A DNA stretch of 64,000 bases from Haberlea rhodopensis. Taxonomy: Eukaryota; Streptophyta; Magnoliopsida; Lamiales; Gesneriaceae. Below, piece by piece: positions 33,427-44,525 of the stretch. The notes under the pieces were generated by a model, which was not told where the DNA came from, did not search any database, and saw nothing but the letters and a program-made list of their open reading frames with translations. The position numbers and the translations under genes were made by a program. The stretch lies in contig CAJQUN010000024.1 in NCBI GenBank assembly GCA_907163345.1, positions 2,790,001 through 2,854,000 on the forward strand, given 5' to 3'. Positions within the stretch are counted from its first letter, which is position 1, and each line of letters starts with the position of its first letter.

Positions 33427-34578
33427 TTATAAGTGTGATTTTTACACTTAATTTGATATAAGATTAGGGGCGGTTTTGTAGTGATTCCTGAAAAATATTA
33501 CGCGCTTTGGTATATATTTGTATATTTCAGGAATACAGGTCCAAATACATAAAAGTGGAGGAATTAAGCTTAAAATGATGAAAAAGGACCAAACCGAGCA
33601 AACACGGAAAAGGGGGGACGAAATCGTAATTTGCTGAAATTTCAGAGGAAGCGATCGAACGCTTCACTTCGGGCGATTGATCGTCTTGAGGTAGAATCAT
33701 TAAGCGATCGATCGCTACATACAGGCGATCGATCGCCAGGACTCGGAAAATTCAGGATTTTTTATTTCCATCTTGGTTATTTGGTGTCCAAACTTGGTGA
33801 AACTCCTCCTACCATAAATATGGATTGCCTTGGATGTTTTTGGGGACTTTTTGCATGATAATTAAACCCTACACAAGCAGCCTCCTTCACTCTTCATCTT
33901 CTTCAACCATCCATACACCATTAATCATTTGAAGAGAAGACGCATCGGAAGAGACGGGACGACGGAGCAACGCAATGAGTCAACGCCTCTCGTTATTTCC
34001 ATATTTCTAACTCTAGTTCTATATTTTCATTAGATTTTAATGTTTAGAATGTTGCAAAACATGTTTATGCATTGTTATTTGATGGAGATTGTTGGCTAGG
34101 TTTGTTATCAAGACTAAGGGGATCCTTTGTATGAACCCATGATTTAATTTGAATTTTTTTGATTGATTCTTATTTTTCTAAGTGCATAGATTGTTGTTCT
34201 TCAAGCTTTTGAGGGTTTGGCCATCCTTGAATGATAATTAATTGTAATTGAGATCGAGAGATAAAATTGCAATACGATATAGTAATTTATGCCGTGGATT
34301 TCAGAATGAGATCGAGAGATGAAGTCAAATACACGTGTGATAGCTGTAGATATCTAATAATCGAAGGCTAGAAGTTTTCATAGATCGACATACAATATTA
34401 ATTAATCAATAAGGATACAAGAGTGGCTTATTATAATGTTAGTATTAGATTTGTTATATCCGTAACAAGGTATAACAAGTGCATTAGGAAAACTCGTCAC
34501 CTAAGAATGTTTGAATTCAATTATTAACTAATAGGCGAATTATGGGGGATTACATGGGTGAAAGTCTTGATAATTGTC
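33427..34578 (+). repeat. Athila 5' LTR, first part
   Basis: From the mutated TG end (TTATAAGTGTGA) to the Copia insertion point; 34,574-34,578 is the TTGTC target copy. It contains a TATA-like box ccataaatatgg at 33,812-33,823, about 75 bp after a GATC palindrome array. The LTR resumes at 44,246. Confidence 0.85.
33650..33737. promoter_or_regulatory. GATC palindrome array, Athila 5' LTR
   Basis: Four 14-bp sites related to GGCGATCGATCGCC start at 33,650, 33,672, 33,703 and 33,724 (agcgatcgaacgct, ggcgattgatcgtc, agcgatcgatcgct, ggcgatcgatcgcc). Spacings are 22, 31 and 21 bp. They lie 75-160 bp upstream of a TATA-like box. Function unknown. Confidence 0.8.
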
Positions 34579-35873
34579 TGTTGGAACCTAAGAGGGGGGG
34601 GGGGGGGGGGGGGGGGGGGGTGAATGAGGTTCCTTGGCTACTTTAGCGTTTTAAAATGATTTTGCAAATAATTGAGTTTGCGTTGTGGAAGACTTGATGT
34701 CAATCGAACAATAAACAATATAATAAAATAATGTAAATGCGTAATATAAATAAAGCAATAAAGAACACGATAATTTGTTATAGAAGTTTAGCGATGAATC
34801 GCCTACATCTCCTCTTCCCGGTTAGAAACAGTTTAACCGAGGTTCCACTAGAACAACTTCTTCTTGGCCTTAAGGGCTCCAAGGATAGCCACACACAACT
34901 TCTTCTTGGCCTTGAGGGCTCCAAGGATAGCCACAATCTTGCACCAACTTCACTTGTCGGCGGCTTATATAATTTTCCAACTTGCGTCGGTGTTGGAGGA
35001 CCTTTACAAAGATTCACAACTTGTGTGCTACAACAAATGACACCTTCACGGTGTAACCAAATGAAGAACAAAACTCTCACACAAGAATAAGAAACAAACT
35101 CTCAATACAAGACATTAGAGTAGAAAAGTTTTGCTATGATAGCTTGAGTTGGATTGAGTATAGCTTGCTTGGATTGTATATTGTTGTTTCCTAACATCAA
35201 CTTGAGCCCAAACATCCATATTTATAGTGTAGAAGGCTCCCAAGGCTCCTACTAGCCGTTGCTACACTTAAGGCTTGAATCACTCCTGCATCGTCTCGGA
35301 CATCGCCTCTGTCCAGATGGCCTCAGGCGGTGTCCAGATCGCCTCAGGCGTTCATCACCAAAAACAAATGCGGTAGCTAAAAATCTGGATCGCCTCAAAA
35401 GAACAAGCCATTGCCTCAAACGTTCAAGGATCGGCTCAGGCGTTCTATCCATCGCCTCGGGCAATCTATCCATGCGCGCGATCCTCGGCGTCGCTTCAGT
35501 CGATGTACGGGGCGAAGTCCTGAATGGTTGCCATTTCCTGAAGCGATGGTCATCATCGCCTGGGGCGATCTTGGTAGCAAGCTCGCCTCGCCATGGCCTC
35601 TGTCGATGGGCGTGACGATGCCTCGCCTGGCACCCATCACCTGGGGCGATGACACTCATCGCCTGGGGCGATCCGCTTGATAAAAAAATTATTTTCTCTT
35701 GGCATTTCAACACTTTGTCAATCTTCAATATGCTTAATTTGATCATAACTTACGCATCATACTCAACACAAATCATTAGTACAAAAATCATAGGTTTTGT
35801 AATCATCAAAACAAAAAAAGATAATTTTATTTAAAATAAAGGAATGAGAGTTGTAACGTTTTAAGGCACAACA
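34579..35873 (-). repeat. SIRE-like Copia 3' LTR
   Basis: On the plus strand it begins TGTTGGAACCTAAGAGG and ends TTAAGGCACAACA; in element orientation it begins TGTTGTGCC after the tract aaaaagggggaga. It contains a 27-base G run at 34,594-34,620, a direct repeat (cttcttggccttaagggctc, twice) and an ATCGCC/GGCGAT array at about 35,290-35,670. Confidence 0.9.
34594..34620. repeat. 27-base poly-G run in SIRE-like LTR
   Basis: An uninterrupted G run close to the LTR end (after ...cctaaga). The sister LTR has 19 G at 42,939-42,957. Length is likely to be unstable in vivo, in replication or in assembly. Confidence 0.9.
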
Positions 35874-36314
35874 ATCTCCCCCTTTTTGATGATCACAAAA
35901 CCTGGTAAACTTCAAAGAAAAATAAACCTATAACAATGCAATGCAATGCATAGAGAGTTTAAACTCAGCCTTAATGAATGCAATGATAAACAATGTTTCA
36001 ATGTGCATTTTTATCACCTTTTAAAAATGCGTCACAAGTTGTGTTGCAAATAGCATTTCAAAAATTGCAAATAGCATTCAACAAGTTTACACATTCTCCC
36101 CCTTTTTGTGAGAATAAAAAGGTATATGATTTTTAAGAAAATTGGACTGAATTTCATTTATAAATTAAATAAGCCAAAAAACCAACAACAAGCAACACAA
36201 AATCAACTTAATATCCATTCAACATATACAATAAACTAGTCCAACATCATTTAAACAATTTAATCCTTACAGACAATTCAAAAAAGATAAAATCTAAAAA
36301 AAAACTTATACAGC

Positions 36315-37647
36315 TCAATCCATGCCACCATCATCGTCATTCCCGTGATTAGGATCCTCGTCCATGCGGGCACCGGGAAACTGAGATCGAAGAGCGTCCA
36401 CCTCATGTCGTAAATACGACAAATCTTCTCTAGAGGAGTCTTGGTAAGCCCGAAGAGACGCAACATCAACTCGAAGTGATTCGAATTGAGAATTTATATC
36501 TACTCTCATGGATTGAAATTGATAGTTCATGTCATCACGAAGGGTTTGAAATTGAGAGGTGAAGAATGCAAAGGCATCTTGATTGAATTCAAATGAAGAA
36601 TGTGTTTGATGACTATCAGGAGCCGGAATATCCGCCCCAATATTCATCTTATCATCAAAATTGGAGGGAGATTGATGTGGAATAGGTTGCTCCTCATGGT
36701 TTGGTTCTATCAAGATTGGAAAGTCAAGTCTTTGAGCACTAGTCATCCTTTCAATGGGTAATGAGGGGTAGTCTTTAGGATTGAAAGCAGAGAGCAAGTT
36801 CCCAGGATCATTAACCGGACAAGAAGTGAAAGGATTCCAAGAAATTTTGTTAAAAAGGAAACACCGAAGATTGAAGGTGTCCTTAGGCTTGATAGGAATT
36901 TTTTCTTTGTCATTGAAAGGAAGATTAAAGTGAAGAAAAATCTTGGTTAAGACACGCCCGAAAGGGAGAATTATCTTTTTGGGATTATGGGTTGTGTTCT
37001 TAAAGATTTGGACAATGAATTTGGGAGATTGAAGTGGGTCATAGTGATGATGTAATACATCAATGTAATACATCAAGTATACATCAGAGAATTTCAATCT
37101 AAGATGATCACCATCCCGAGGGATCATCGAGGTGATCACTATCTTGTGCAATACTTGGTAGACCGTAGGAATTTGGTTCACGAGGCAAGATTGGTTTGGA
37201 CATTGGGGAGAGCCGCCAAAAAAGTGATACAAAGCTTGGGCAGGATCGCATACCCCATCATTAGGCCAAGTAGCTAGAGCAAATTTAGCTGGACCCTCCG
37301 AAGGAATGCGAAGAATGTTCCCCAATTCGGTACTAGTGAATTCAACGGGGATTACAAACAATGGTTTTGATAGTCAATTCACCATCTCCCTCAAACAATT
37401 CAAGATTGGCATAGAATGAGTGAATCACGGAAGGATACAAGAAATCATTCTTTCTAGGAGGTTTGAAAAAAATTTCCCAATGTTGGAATTGAATCCAATA
37501 AAAAATGGGGAGTTGGGAAGTTCTAAGGAAATCAAAACCAAACACATAGCCCGGATATAATTTGCGAGAATGGTAATCTTCGGGAATTGGCTTACCATCA
37601 AGAGAAGGACCCGTATAATTCCTAGTATATCGATTAGAACGTCTCAT
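36315..37647 (-). pseudogene. SIRE-type extra ORF (env-like / putative plant transposon protein)
   Basis: Two overlapping frames form one protein of about 440 residues. 37,342-37,647 begins MRRSNRYTRNYTGPSLDGKP and contains FYANLELFEGDGELTIKTIV; a frameshift near 37,350 leads into 36,315-37,361 (IPVEFTSTELGNILRIPSEG, WPNDGVCDPAQALYHFFGG, LLPFGRVLTKIFLHFNLPF-like). The C-terminal part (FFTSQFQTLRDDMNYQFQSM through LRHEVDALRS) is a heptad-rich coiled coil. The FYANL...V/I...E(L/I) pattern fits the putative plant transposon protein family found after pol in SIRE/Maximus elements and long called env-like. I see no signal peptide or convincing membrane segment. Role unknown. Confidence 0.65.
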
Positions 37648-37931
37648 TTGGCTTGATTCTCATTCTTCTCGGTTGATTCTAGACATTTGAGCAAGAAATT
37701 TGAGAGAATTTAGACAGATTTGGGTTTTTGGAAAATTGGGGTTAGGGTTTGCAAGATTTCCAATTGGAAGAATTGTTGTTTAGAAGAAGAAATTGATGGT
37801 TGGGAAGAGCTTTGAATTGATTGGAGATAACAATTATGAAGGTTGCTCGAATTATGGATGAAAAACACGAGAAAGTGCAGAAAAATGAGCAAAAAGCTGT
37901 AGCTGCCAGACTTTAAAAATCGAGATCGCCT

Positions 37932-38025
37932 GAGGCGATCTATAGAACGCCCGAGGCGATGCGAGCCATCGTTTGAGGCGATGCGAGCCATGGACGAGGC
38001 GTTGCGCACAGGATGCTGAGGCGAT
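37932..38025. promoter_or_regulatory. GAGGCGAT array ahead of the SIRE extra ORF
   Basis: Five sites GAGGCGAT (one GAGGCGTT) start at 37,932, 37,953, 37,975, 37,996 and 38,018: spacings 21, 22, 21 and 22 bp. Spacer sequences differ, with partial resemblance between neighbours (gcgagcca twice). On the minus strand the array lies 285-380 bp upstream of the extra ORF start at 37,647, between pol and that ORF. Confidence 0.82.
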
Positions 38026-38444
38026 GGTTTGGCCAGATTTTGAGCCAATTTTTAAACCAAAATTTTATTTTTAATTAACATACCTTCCATTATACCATCT
38101 ATCAACATAAATCACATAATCTCAAAAACACAATAATCCACAATTTGTGACTTTTAAAGGTGATTTCAAGATGCACTTTTGAAAATAAGCTATAAAATTC
38201 ATTAAACATAATTAATTTATGTAAATGAATTTCACAATTGCTCTATGCATATGACGAAGTATAGTAGCTCCCTCTAAATATGATCTCATTTCTTAAGGTA
38301 TATAAACATGCTCAAAGTTCAATCATACCCAATTCACCACGAAGAAAAATAAAAGTGTTTTCGTCTAGTGGTTTTGTAAGAATATCGGCAACTTGATCCT
38401 TAGTATTAACATAAAATAATTCAACATCATTTTGTTCGATATGG

Positions 38445-40339
38445 TCACGAATGAAATGGTGCCTTATATAGATATGCTAGTCCGAGAATGTTGAATTGGA
38501 TTTTTAATAAACATATGATGCTAGTGCTGTCACAAAAAATTGGAACTTTTGAAACATCTAGCCCATAATCAAGTAATTGGCTTTTCATCCACAAGATTTG
38601 TGCACAACAATTACCAGCGGCCATATATTCGGCTTCGGTTGTTGAGAGTGCAACACAATTTTGCTTTTTGGAAGACCAAGATACCAAGCTATTACCGAGA
38701 AAGAAATAAGTACCACTAGTTCTTTTCCTATCCACCTTATATCCTCCAAAATCGGCATCGGAGTAAGCTTTCAAATAAAAAAAAAAGAGTTCCTAGAATA
38801 CCACAAGCCGAGATTTGGAGTTTTTTTAAGATATTTAAAAATGCGTTTTAAGGCGAACAAGTGTGATTCTTTTGGCGATGATTGAAATCTAGCACATAAG
38901 CATACACTAAACATGATATCCGGCCTACTAGCCGTTAAATAAAGCAAAGAGCCAATCGTACTCCTATAAAGCTTTTGACAAATTGGTTTACCTTGTTCAT
39001 CATTGTCAAGCTTGGTTGATGAGCTTATTGGTGTTGATGCACTCTTCATATTATTCATTCCAAATTTCTTTAGCATATCTTTGACATACTTTCCTTGACT
39101 TATAAAGATTCCATCTTTGCATTGTTTGATTTGCAATCCAAGAAAGTAGTTGAGTTCTCCCATCATGCTCATTTCAAAATTATCTTGCATCAATTTAGAA
39201 AACTCCTTGCACAAAGATTCATTAGTAGCACCAAATATGATATCATCAACATATATTTGAACAATAAGCAAATCATTTCCCTTAATTAAGGTAAACAAAC
39301 TAATATCCACTTTTCCTCTTGTAAAGCCATTCTTGGTTAAGAATGAAGATAGTTTTTCATACCAAGCTCTAGGAGTTTGTTTCAAACCATACAAAGCTTT
39401 ATCAAGTTTAAAAACATGGTCGGGAAAATGTGGATCCTCAAAGCCGGGTGGTTGATCAACATACACATCTTCTTTCAAATCACCATTCAAGAAGGCACTC
39501 TTGACATTCATTTGAAAGAGCTTAAAATCTTTAAAGGAAGCAAAAGCAAGTAACATGCGAATGGATTCTAAGCGAGCAACGGGTGCAAATGTTTCATCAA
39601 AATCTATGCCTTCTTCTTGGCAATATCCTTTAGCTACTAACCTAGCCTTGTTTCGAATAATCGTCTCATGTTCATCCATTTTATTTCTAAATACCCATTT
39701 TGTTCCAATAATGGTGTAGTTCGAAGGCCTAGGTACAAGATTCCAAACTTTATTTCTTTTGAATTGATTTAGTTCCTCTTGCATAGCCAAGATCCAAGAA
39801 TCATCAAGCAATGCATCATTAATGTCCTTAGACTCTATGTGAGAAATGAAGGCAAGATGATTGCAAATATTAATATATGAGGATCGAGTTTTTATCCCTT
39901 TTGATGGACTACCAATAATGAGATCCATGGGATGATTCTTAGTGGTTTTCCAATCCTTTGGAAGTTCCCCATCCTCTTTGGAATTACTTGACTCCATTCT
40001 TTGTTCTTCTTTGTCACCACTAAAGTCCTCAAGGGTGGTTGACTCTATCCTTTGCTCAAGTAATTCTTCATCATCACAATCAAGAGAAATTCTCGATACT
40101 CGAGGGTTAGTCTCATCAAATATAACATGAATAGATTCTTCAACAATAAGGGTACGTTTAATAAACACTCTATATGCCTTACTAGTATTGGAAAGTATTG
40201 GAATAGCCAAGAAATATACCTTCATCCGATTTGGCATCAAACTTACCAAGGTTATCCTTACCATTGTTGTGAATGAAATACTTTGAACCAAATGCCTTGA
40301 AGTAAGAAATGTTAGGCTTTCTCCCCCTCCATAATTCAT
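38445..40339 (-). pseudogene. Copia reverse transcriptase and RNase H
   Basis: A 522-codon open frame (38,771-40,339) carries the RT: WNLVPRPSNYTIIGTKWVF, FAPVARLESIRMLLAFAS, MNVKSAFLNGDLKEDVYV, LYGLKQTPRAWYEKL and the catalytic IYVDDIIFGAT, then LMQDNFEMSMMGELNYFLG. RNase H continues after a frameshift (38,445-38,774): YSDADFGGYKVDRKRTSG, CVALSTTEAEYMAAG. The A-run at 38,777-38,788 marks the frameshift. Confidence 0.88.
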
Positions 40340-40808
40340 ATGGAGTTTTCTTGAGAATTGGCCTTATTGATGAAAGATTAATGATATAAAATGCAGTGCT
40401 CATTGCCTCGGCCCAAAAATATTTTGGAGTGAATATTCGCATAGCATAGTACGTGCAATTTCCACTAATGTCCTATTCTTCCTTTCAACAACACCATTTT
40501 GTTGAGGTGTCCTAGGACAAGAAAAGTTGTGACCAATGCCTTTGTCATCACAAAAATTTATAAAATTTTCATTCTCAAAATTCGGTTCCGTGGTCACTAC
40601 GGATACTTTTAATTGAAAGAGTTTCCTCATTCTCAACTCTTTTTGCAAATATTTTGAAACTTTCAAATGCATCACTTTTATGGGCTAAGAACAATGTCCA
40701 AGTGAATCTAGAGAAATCATCAACAATGACAAATGCATAAGATTTTCCACCTAGACTAGTTGTTCTTGAAGGACCACACAAGTCTAAATGAAGCAATTCA
40801 AGTGGCAT
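40182..40808 (-). pseudogene. Copia integrase core
   Basis: Three overlapping frames: MPLELLHLDLCGPSRTTSL and FVIVDDFSRFTW (40,575-40,808), SIKSIRSDHGTEF then NFSCPRTPQQNGVVERKNRT (first frame end and 40,400-40,675), and YFWAEAMSTAFYIIN to YELWRGRKPN (40,182-40,442). The DDE residues are recognisable (HLDLCGP, SDHGTEF, VVERKNRT). One frameshift lies near 40,575-40,600 and another near 40,420. Confidence 0.82.
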
Positions 40809-41007
40809 AGAAGTGGAGATAACATTTTTATTTTTGAAAGATTCTCTAGTATGCTTTCCTAGTTGACAAGCATCACAAATAGAATCAACTTGTAATCAAG
40901 GTTAGGCAATCCAACAACAAGATCAAGTTTTTGAATTTTACCAATGGTGCTCAATCCAACATGACCAAGTCGTCTATGCCATAACACAATTTTGTTATCA
41001 TTCCATG

Positions 41008-41610
41008 TTACAAGTCATTTACATTTTGAGAAGAAAGATTATCCAAATCAACCTTGTACACATTCTCACTTCTATAACCAATGCATTTAATGGATTTGTC
41101 ATGTGTGTATGATACGGTGCAATGAAGTGATGCAAATGAGACTTCATAACCTTTATCACATAATTGACTTATGCTAAGAAGATTATGCTTAAGTCCTTTG
41201 ACATAAAGTACATCATCAATAATAGTAGAGTTAGAGTTACCAATTGAGGCAATGCCTTCAATGATTCCTTTGCTATTGTCTCCAAAGGTGACACTTCCTC
41301 CACTTTTAGCTTTTAGTGACAAGAACAAGTTCTTGTCACCCGTCATATGTCTTGAGCATCCACTATCGAGATACCAAGAATTGGACCTCTTACTTGTTCC
41401 TCCCTACAAAACAAATTTTTAATATTTGGACCTTTGGTCCCAATTGTTCTTTGGGTCCATGTTGGTTAGTAACAATGGGGGATTTAGGAATCCACTTCCA
41501 CCTCTTGTTTGGTTGGTATTGATTTTGAAAAATCTACATTTATTTCTAACATGACCAACCTTACAACAATATGTGCAAGTAGGGGGATTATGCTTGGCTT
41601 TGGCCAACAA
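41008..41610 (-). pseudogene. Copia second zinc knuckle and protease/pre-integrase region
   Basis: 41,419-41,610 has CTYCCKVGHVRNKC, a second CX2CX4HX4C knuckle. 41,008-41,346 has KSGGSVTFGDNSKGIIEGI, DVLYVKGLKHNLLSISQL and CDKGYEVSF, the block around protease and gag-pre-integrase. The protease active-site region (41,347-41,418, ...SWYLDSGCSRHMTG type) straddles a frame break. Confidence 0.75.
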
Positions 41611-41843
41611 GCTTGAAAATGTTTTGATTTGCTTGAGAAGCCTAATCCGGCTTTATCAAAGCTACATCTTTACAAGCCAAGTAATTCATGAAGCATTAAA
41701 CAACTATCATTAAACTTCCCAAATGATTTCTTCAAATCAAGTAGTTCATTTTTCAAAGTGATATTTTCTTCTTCCTTTTAGCCAAGTCCAACCTTAACAA
41801 TTTATTACTCTTTTTAGTTTTACCAAGAACATCAATAAGTTCA

Positions 41844-42875
41844 TTATAAGCATCTAAAATCATCATAAGATGGTACCTCATCATCATCCTCTTCATCTTC
41901 ATCTCCAAGAGCCATTAGACAAAGATTTGCTACTTCTTTATCGGAGTCACTGTCACTCCATGTGGCCATTAAAGCTTTCTTCTTTCCCTTATCCGCCTTC
42001 TTTCTACTTGGACATTCATTAGCATAATGACCATTTTGTTGACAATTATAACAAGTTACCTCTCGTTTAGTAGAATTCTTGGTGGATTCGGAGGTTCTTG
42101 GCTTGTTGTATTTCCGGTAGAACTTCTTGAACTTCCTTGTGAACAATGCCATTTCCTCATCATATTCGTCATCGGATTGTGCTTTCTTTCCAACCAAGGC
42201 AATCCCCTTACCTTTTACTTTTTCTTCCTCCTTCTTCATTTCCTTCCGGGTTGACACCTCAAGCTCATGGGTCACCAAGGTACCATGAAGTTCATCAATA
42301 TCATATGATGCACTATCTCCTTTGTTGGATTCGATGATAGCCGTTCTTTTAGCATCACATTCCTTTGGCAAGACTTTTAGTGCTCTTCTCCATATTTGCT
42401 TTGGAGGATACTTCTCTCCAAGTTGGGCAAGCTCATTGATGATATGGGTGAGCCTTCTAAACATAGAATCAACATTTTCTCCGGACTCCATCTCGAAGGT
42501 CTCATACTTGAGTTGCAATAGATCAATCTTTGTCTCTTTCACTTGATTGGTTCCTTCATGACAAATTTGAAGTTTGTCCCAAATATCCTTGGCGGTTGAG
42601 CATAACGAAATCTTGTTATACTCGTTCATATCTAAAGCACAATGCAAAATATTAATAGCTTTAGCATTTTGCGAAATTAAGATCATATCCGCCCTTGTAA
42701 AATCGTCCATTTCTTTGGGAACATTCATTCTCAACGGAATATGTGGACCTTTCACGATAATCTTCCATAGGTCATAATCTACGGATTGAATATATAGAGA
42801 AATGTTATTTCCCATTAAGAGCGGAGGGCGATTGATCGATTGACCTTGAGCAAACTCATTTGCTAGATTAGCCAT
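41844..42875 (-). CDS. SIRE-like Copia gag
   Basis: Open frame of 343 codons beginning MANLANEFAQGQSINRPPLL. UBN2-type capsid region: VDYDLWKIIVKGPHIPL, ALDMNEYNKISLCSTAKDIW, LLQLKYETFEMESGENVDSM and RRLTHIINELAQLGEKY (about residues 30-165). A zinc knuckle CYNCQQNGHYANEC lies near residue 275, followed by an acidic tail (DEDEEDDDE). Start chosen as the first ATG after the primer-binding site. It is the least damaged part of the element. Confidence 0.88.
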   Translation of the reverse strand: MANLANEFAQGQSINRPPLLMGNNISLYIQSVDYDLWKIIVKGPHIPLRMNVPKEMDDFTRADMILISQNAKAINILHCALDMNEYNKISLCSTAKDIWDKLQICHEGTNQVKETKIDLLQLKYETFEMESGENVDSMFRRLTHIINELAQLGEKYPPKQIWRRALKVLPKECDAKRTAIIESNKGDSASYDIDELHGTLVTHELEVSTRKEMKKEEEKVKGKGIALVGKKAQSDDEYDEEMALFTRKFKKFYRKYNKPRTSESTKNSTKREVTCYNCQQNGHYANECPSRKKADKGKKKALMATWSDSDSDKEVANLCLMALGDEDEEDDDEVPSYDDFRCL

Positions 42876-42907
42876 AAAAATTTTTTTGATTTAAAACAAA
42901 AATCATA

Positions 42908-42923
42908 TGGCTCTGATACTACT
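42908..42923 (-). promoter_or_regulatory. SIRE-like Copia primer-binding site
   Basis: The minus strand reads agtagtatcagagcca directly after the 5' LTR, one mismatch in the core from the initiator-Met tRNA complement tggtatcagagcca. Confidence 0.7.
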
Positions 42924-43553
42924 TGCTGGAACTTAAGAGGGGGGGGGGGGGGGGGGGTGAATGAAGTTCCTTGGCTACTTTAACGTTTTAAAATGATTTT
43001 GCAAATAATTGAGTTTGCGCTGCGGAAGACTTGATGTCAATCGAACAATAAACAATATAATAAAATAATGTAAATGCGTAATATAAATAAAGCAATAAAG
43101 AACACGATAATTTGTTATAGAAGTTCGGCGATGAATCGCCTAGGTCTCCTCTTCCCGGTAAGAAATCGTTTAACCGAGGTTCCACTAAAACAACTTCTTC
43201 TTGGCCTTAAGGGCTCAAAGGATAGCCACACACAACTTCTTCTTGGCCTTGAGGGCTCCAAGGATAGCCACGATCTTGCACCACCTTCACTTGTTGGCGA
43301 CTTATATAATTTTCCAACTTGCGTCGGTGTTGGAGGACCTTTAAAAAGATTCACAACTTGTGTGCTACTACAAATGACACCTTCACGGTGTAACCAAATG
43401 AAGAACAAAACTCTCACACAAGAATAAGAAACAAACTCTCAATACAAAACACTAGAATAGAAAAGTTTTGCTATGATAGCTTGAGTTGGATTGAGTATAG
43501 CTTACTTGTATTGTATATTGTTGTTTCCTAACATCAACTTGAGCCAAACATCC

Positions 43554-43564
43554 ATATTTATAGT
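43554..43564 (-). promoter_or_regulatory. TATA box of SIRE-like 5' LTR
   Basis: The minus strand reads cactataaata. The same site occurs in the other LTR at 35,218-35,228. The ATCGCC/GGCGAT array begins about 50 bp upstream in transcription direction. Confidence 0.55.
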
Positions 43565-43762
43565 GTAGAAGGCTCCCAAGGCTCCTATTAGCCGTTGCTA
43601 CACTTAATGCTTGAATCACTCCTGCATCGCCTCGGACATCGCCTCGGGTGATCTTCATCGCCACGCACCAACGGTTACATTATTGCACAGATTGCCTCAG
43701 GCGGTGTCCGGATCGCCTCATGCGTTCATCACCAAAAACAAATGCCATAGCTAAAAATCTAG

Positions 43763-43840
43763 ATCGCCTCAAACGAACAAGCCATCGTCTCAAACGTTCC
43801 AGGATCGCCTCAGGCGTTCTATCCATCGCCTTGGGCGATC
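43763..43840. promoter_or_regulatory. ATCGCCT array, SIRE-like 5' LTR
   Basis: The motif ATCGCCTC/ATCGTCTC starts at 43,763, 43,784, 43,804 and 43,825, spacing 21, 20 and 21 bp, often followed by the inverted half (cgcctcaggcg, ccttgggcgat). Looser copies extend to 44,045. The partner LTR has the same array near 35,385-35,470. Confidence 0.75.
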
Positions 43841-44245
43841 TATCCATGCGCGCGGTCCTTGGCATTGCTTCAGTCGATGTACGAGGCGAAGTCCTGAATG
43901 GTTGCCATTTCCTGAAGCGATGGTCATCATCGCCTGGGGCGATCTTGGTAGCACGCTCGCCTCGCCATGGCCTCTGTCGATGGGCGTGGCGATGCCTCAC
44001 CTGGCACCCATCGCCTGGGCGATGACACTCATCGCCTGGGGTGATCCGCTTGATCAAAAAATTATTTCTCTTGGCATTTCAACACTTTGTCAATCTTCAA
44101 TATGCTTAATTTGATCATAACTTCTGCTGCATACACAACACAAATCATTAGTACAAAAATCATAGGTTTTGTAATCATCAAAACAAAAAAAGATAATTTT
44201 ATTTAAAATAGAAGAATGAGAGTTGTAGCGTTTTAAGGCGCAACA

Positions 44246-44501
44246 TTGTCTCTATTGATTCTAATCTTATTCGTTCTTTTTTGTTGGGTTGATTATTGAG
44301 TTAATTAGTCAATTTAGTTAATAAATCACAACCAATTATCGTAGACTACATAGTTAAAATTAATTGAGTTTGATAATTATTGCCTAGTGTTCGTGGGTTC
44401 GACACTCATACTTTTAAATCATTATACTAAAACCTGACATCGTGCACTTGCGGTACACAATCGCTACACTGGAAAAATACTATTTAAAATAATAGCGATC
44501 A
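44246..44501 (+). repeat. Athila 5' LTR, last part
   Basis: Resumes with the second TTGTC and continues tctattgattctaatc, matching 49,105 onward of the 3' LTR. Ends aatagcgatCA, followed at once by the primer-binding site. Confidence 0.85.
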
Positions 44502-44525
44502 AGTTTTTGGCGTCGTTGTTGGGGA
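44502..44525 (+). promoter_or_regulatory. Athila primer-binding site
   Basis: agtttttggcgtcgttg then ttgggga directly follows the LTR. Compared with the common Athila/Tat site (tggcgccgttgccgggga) it has a few transitions. Confidence 0.75.

Larger units (their letters stand above)
34579..44245 (-). mobile_element. SIRE/Maximus-like Copia retrotransposon with extra 3' ORF
   Basis: Inserted in the Athila 5' LTR with an exact TTGTC duplication (34,574-34,578 and 44,246-44,250). Total 9,667 bp, transcribed on the minus strand: 5' LTR 42,924-44,245, primer-binding site 42,908-42,923, gag 41,844-42,875, pol relics 38,445-41,610, array-bearing spacer 37,710-38,440, extra ORF 36,315-37,647, polypurine tract next to 35,874 and 3' LTR 34,579-35,873. 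Large size, Copia domain order and an ORF after pol point to the SIRE lineage. Pol has several frameshifts, so this copy is inactive. Confidence 0.9.
42924..44245 (-). repeat. SIRE-like Copia 5' LTR with promoter
   Basis: Mirrors 34,579-35,873 with scattered substitutions and small indels, including an extra stretch at 43,645-43,690. The G run here is 19 bases (42,939-42,957). A TATA box on the minus strand (ctataaatatgg; plus 43,554-43,564 tatttatagtg) would drive the element. Confidence 0.88.

Noticed and set aside
35252..35746. Overlapping Arg-rich open frames on both strands in the SIRE LTRs (also 43,648-44,057)
   Set aside because: They are by-products of the GC-rich ATCGCC/GGCGAT repeats; no family resemblance and open on several frames at once.
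37342..37647. The env-like ORF taken as evidence of a virus
   Set aside because: The element has Copia gag-pol order, LTRs and a target duplication; no signal peptide or membrane anchor is visible.
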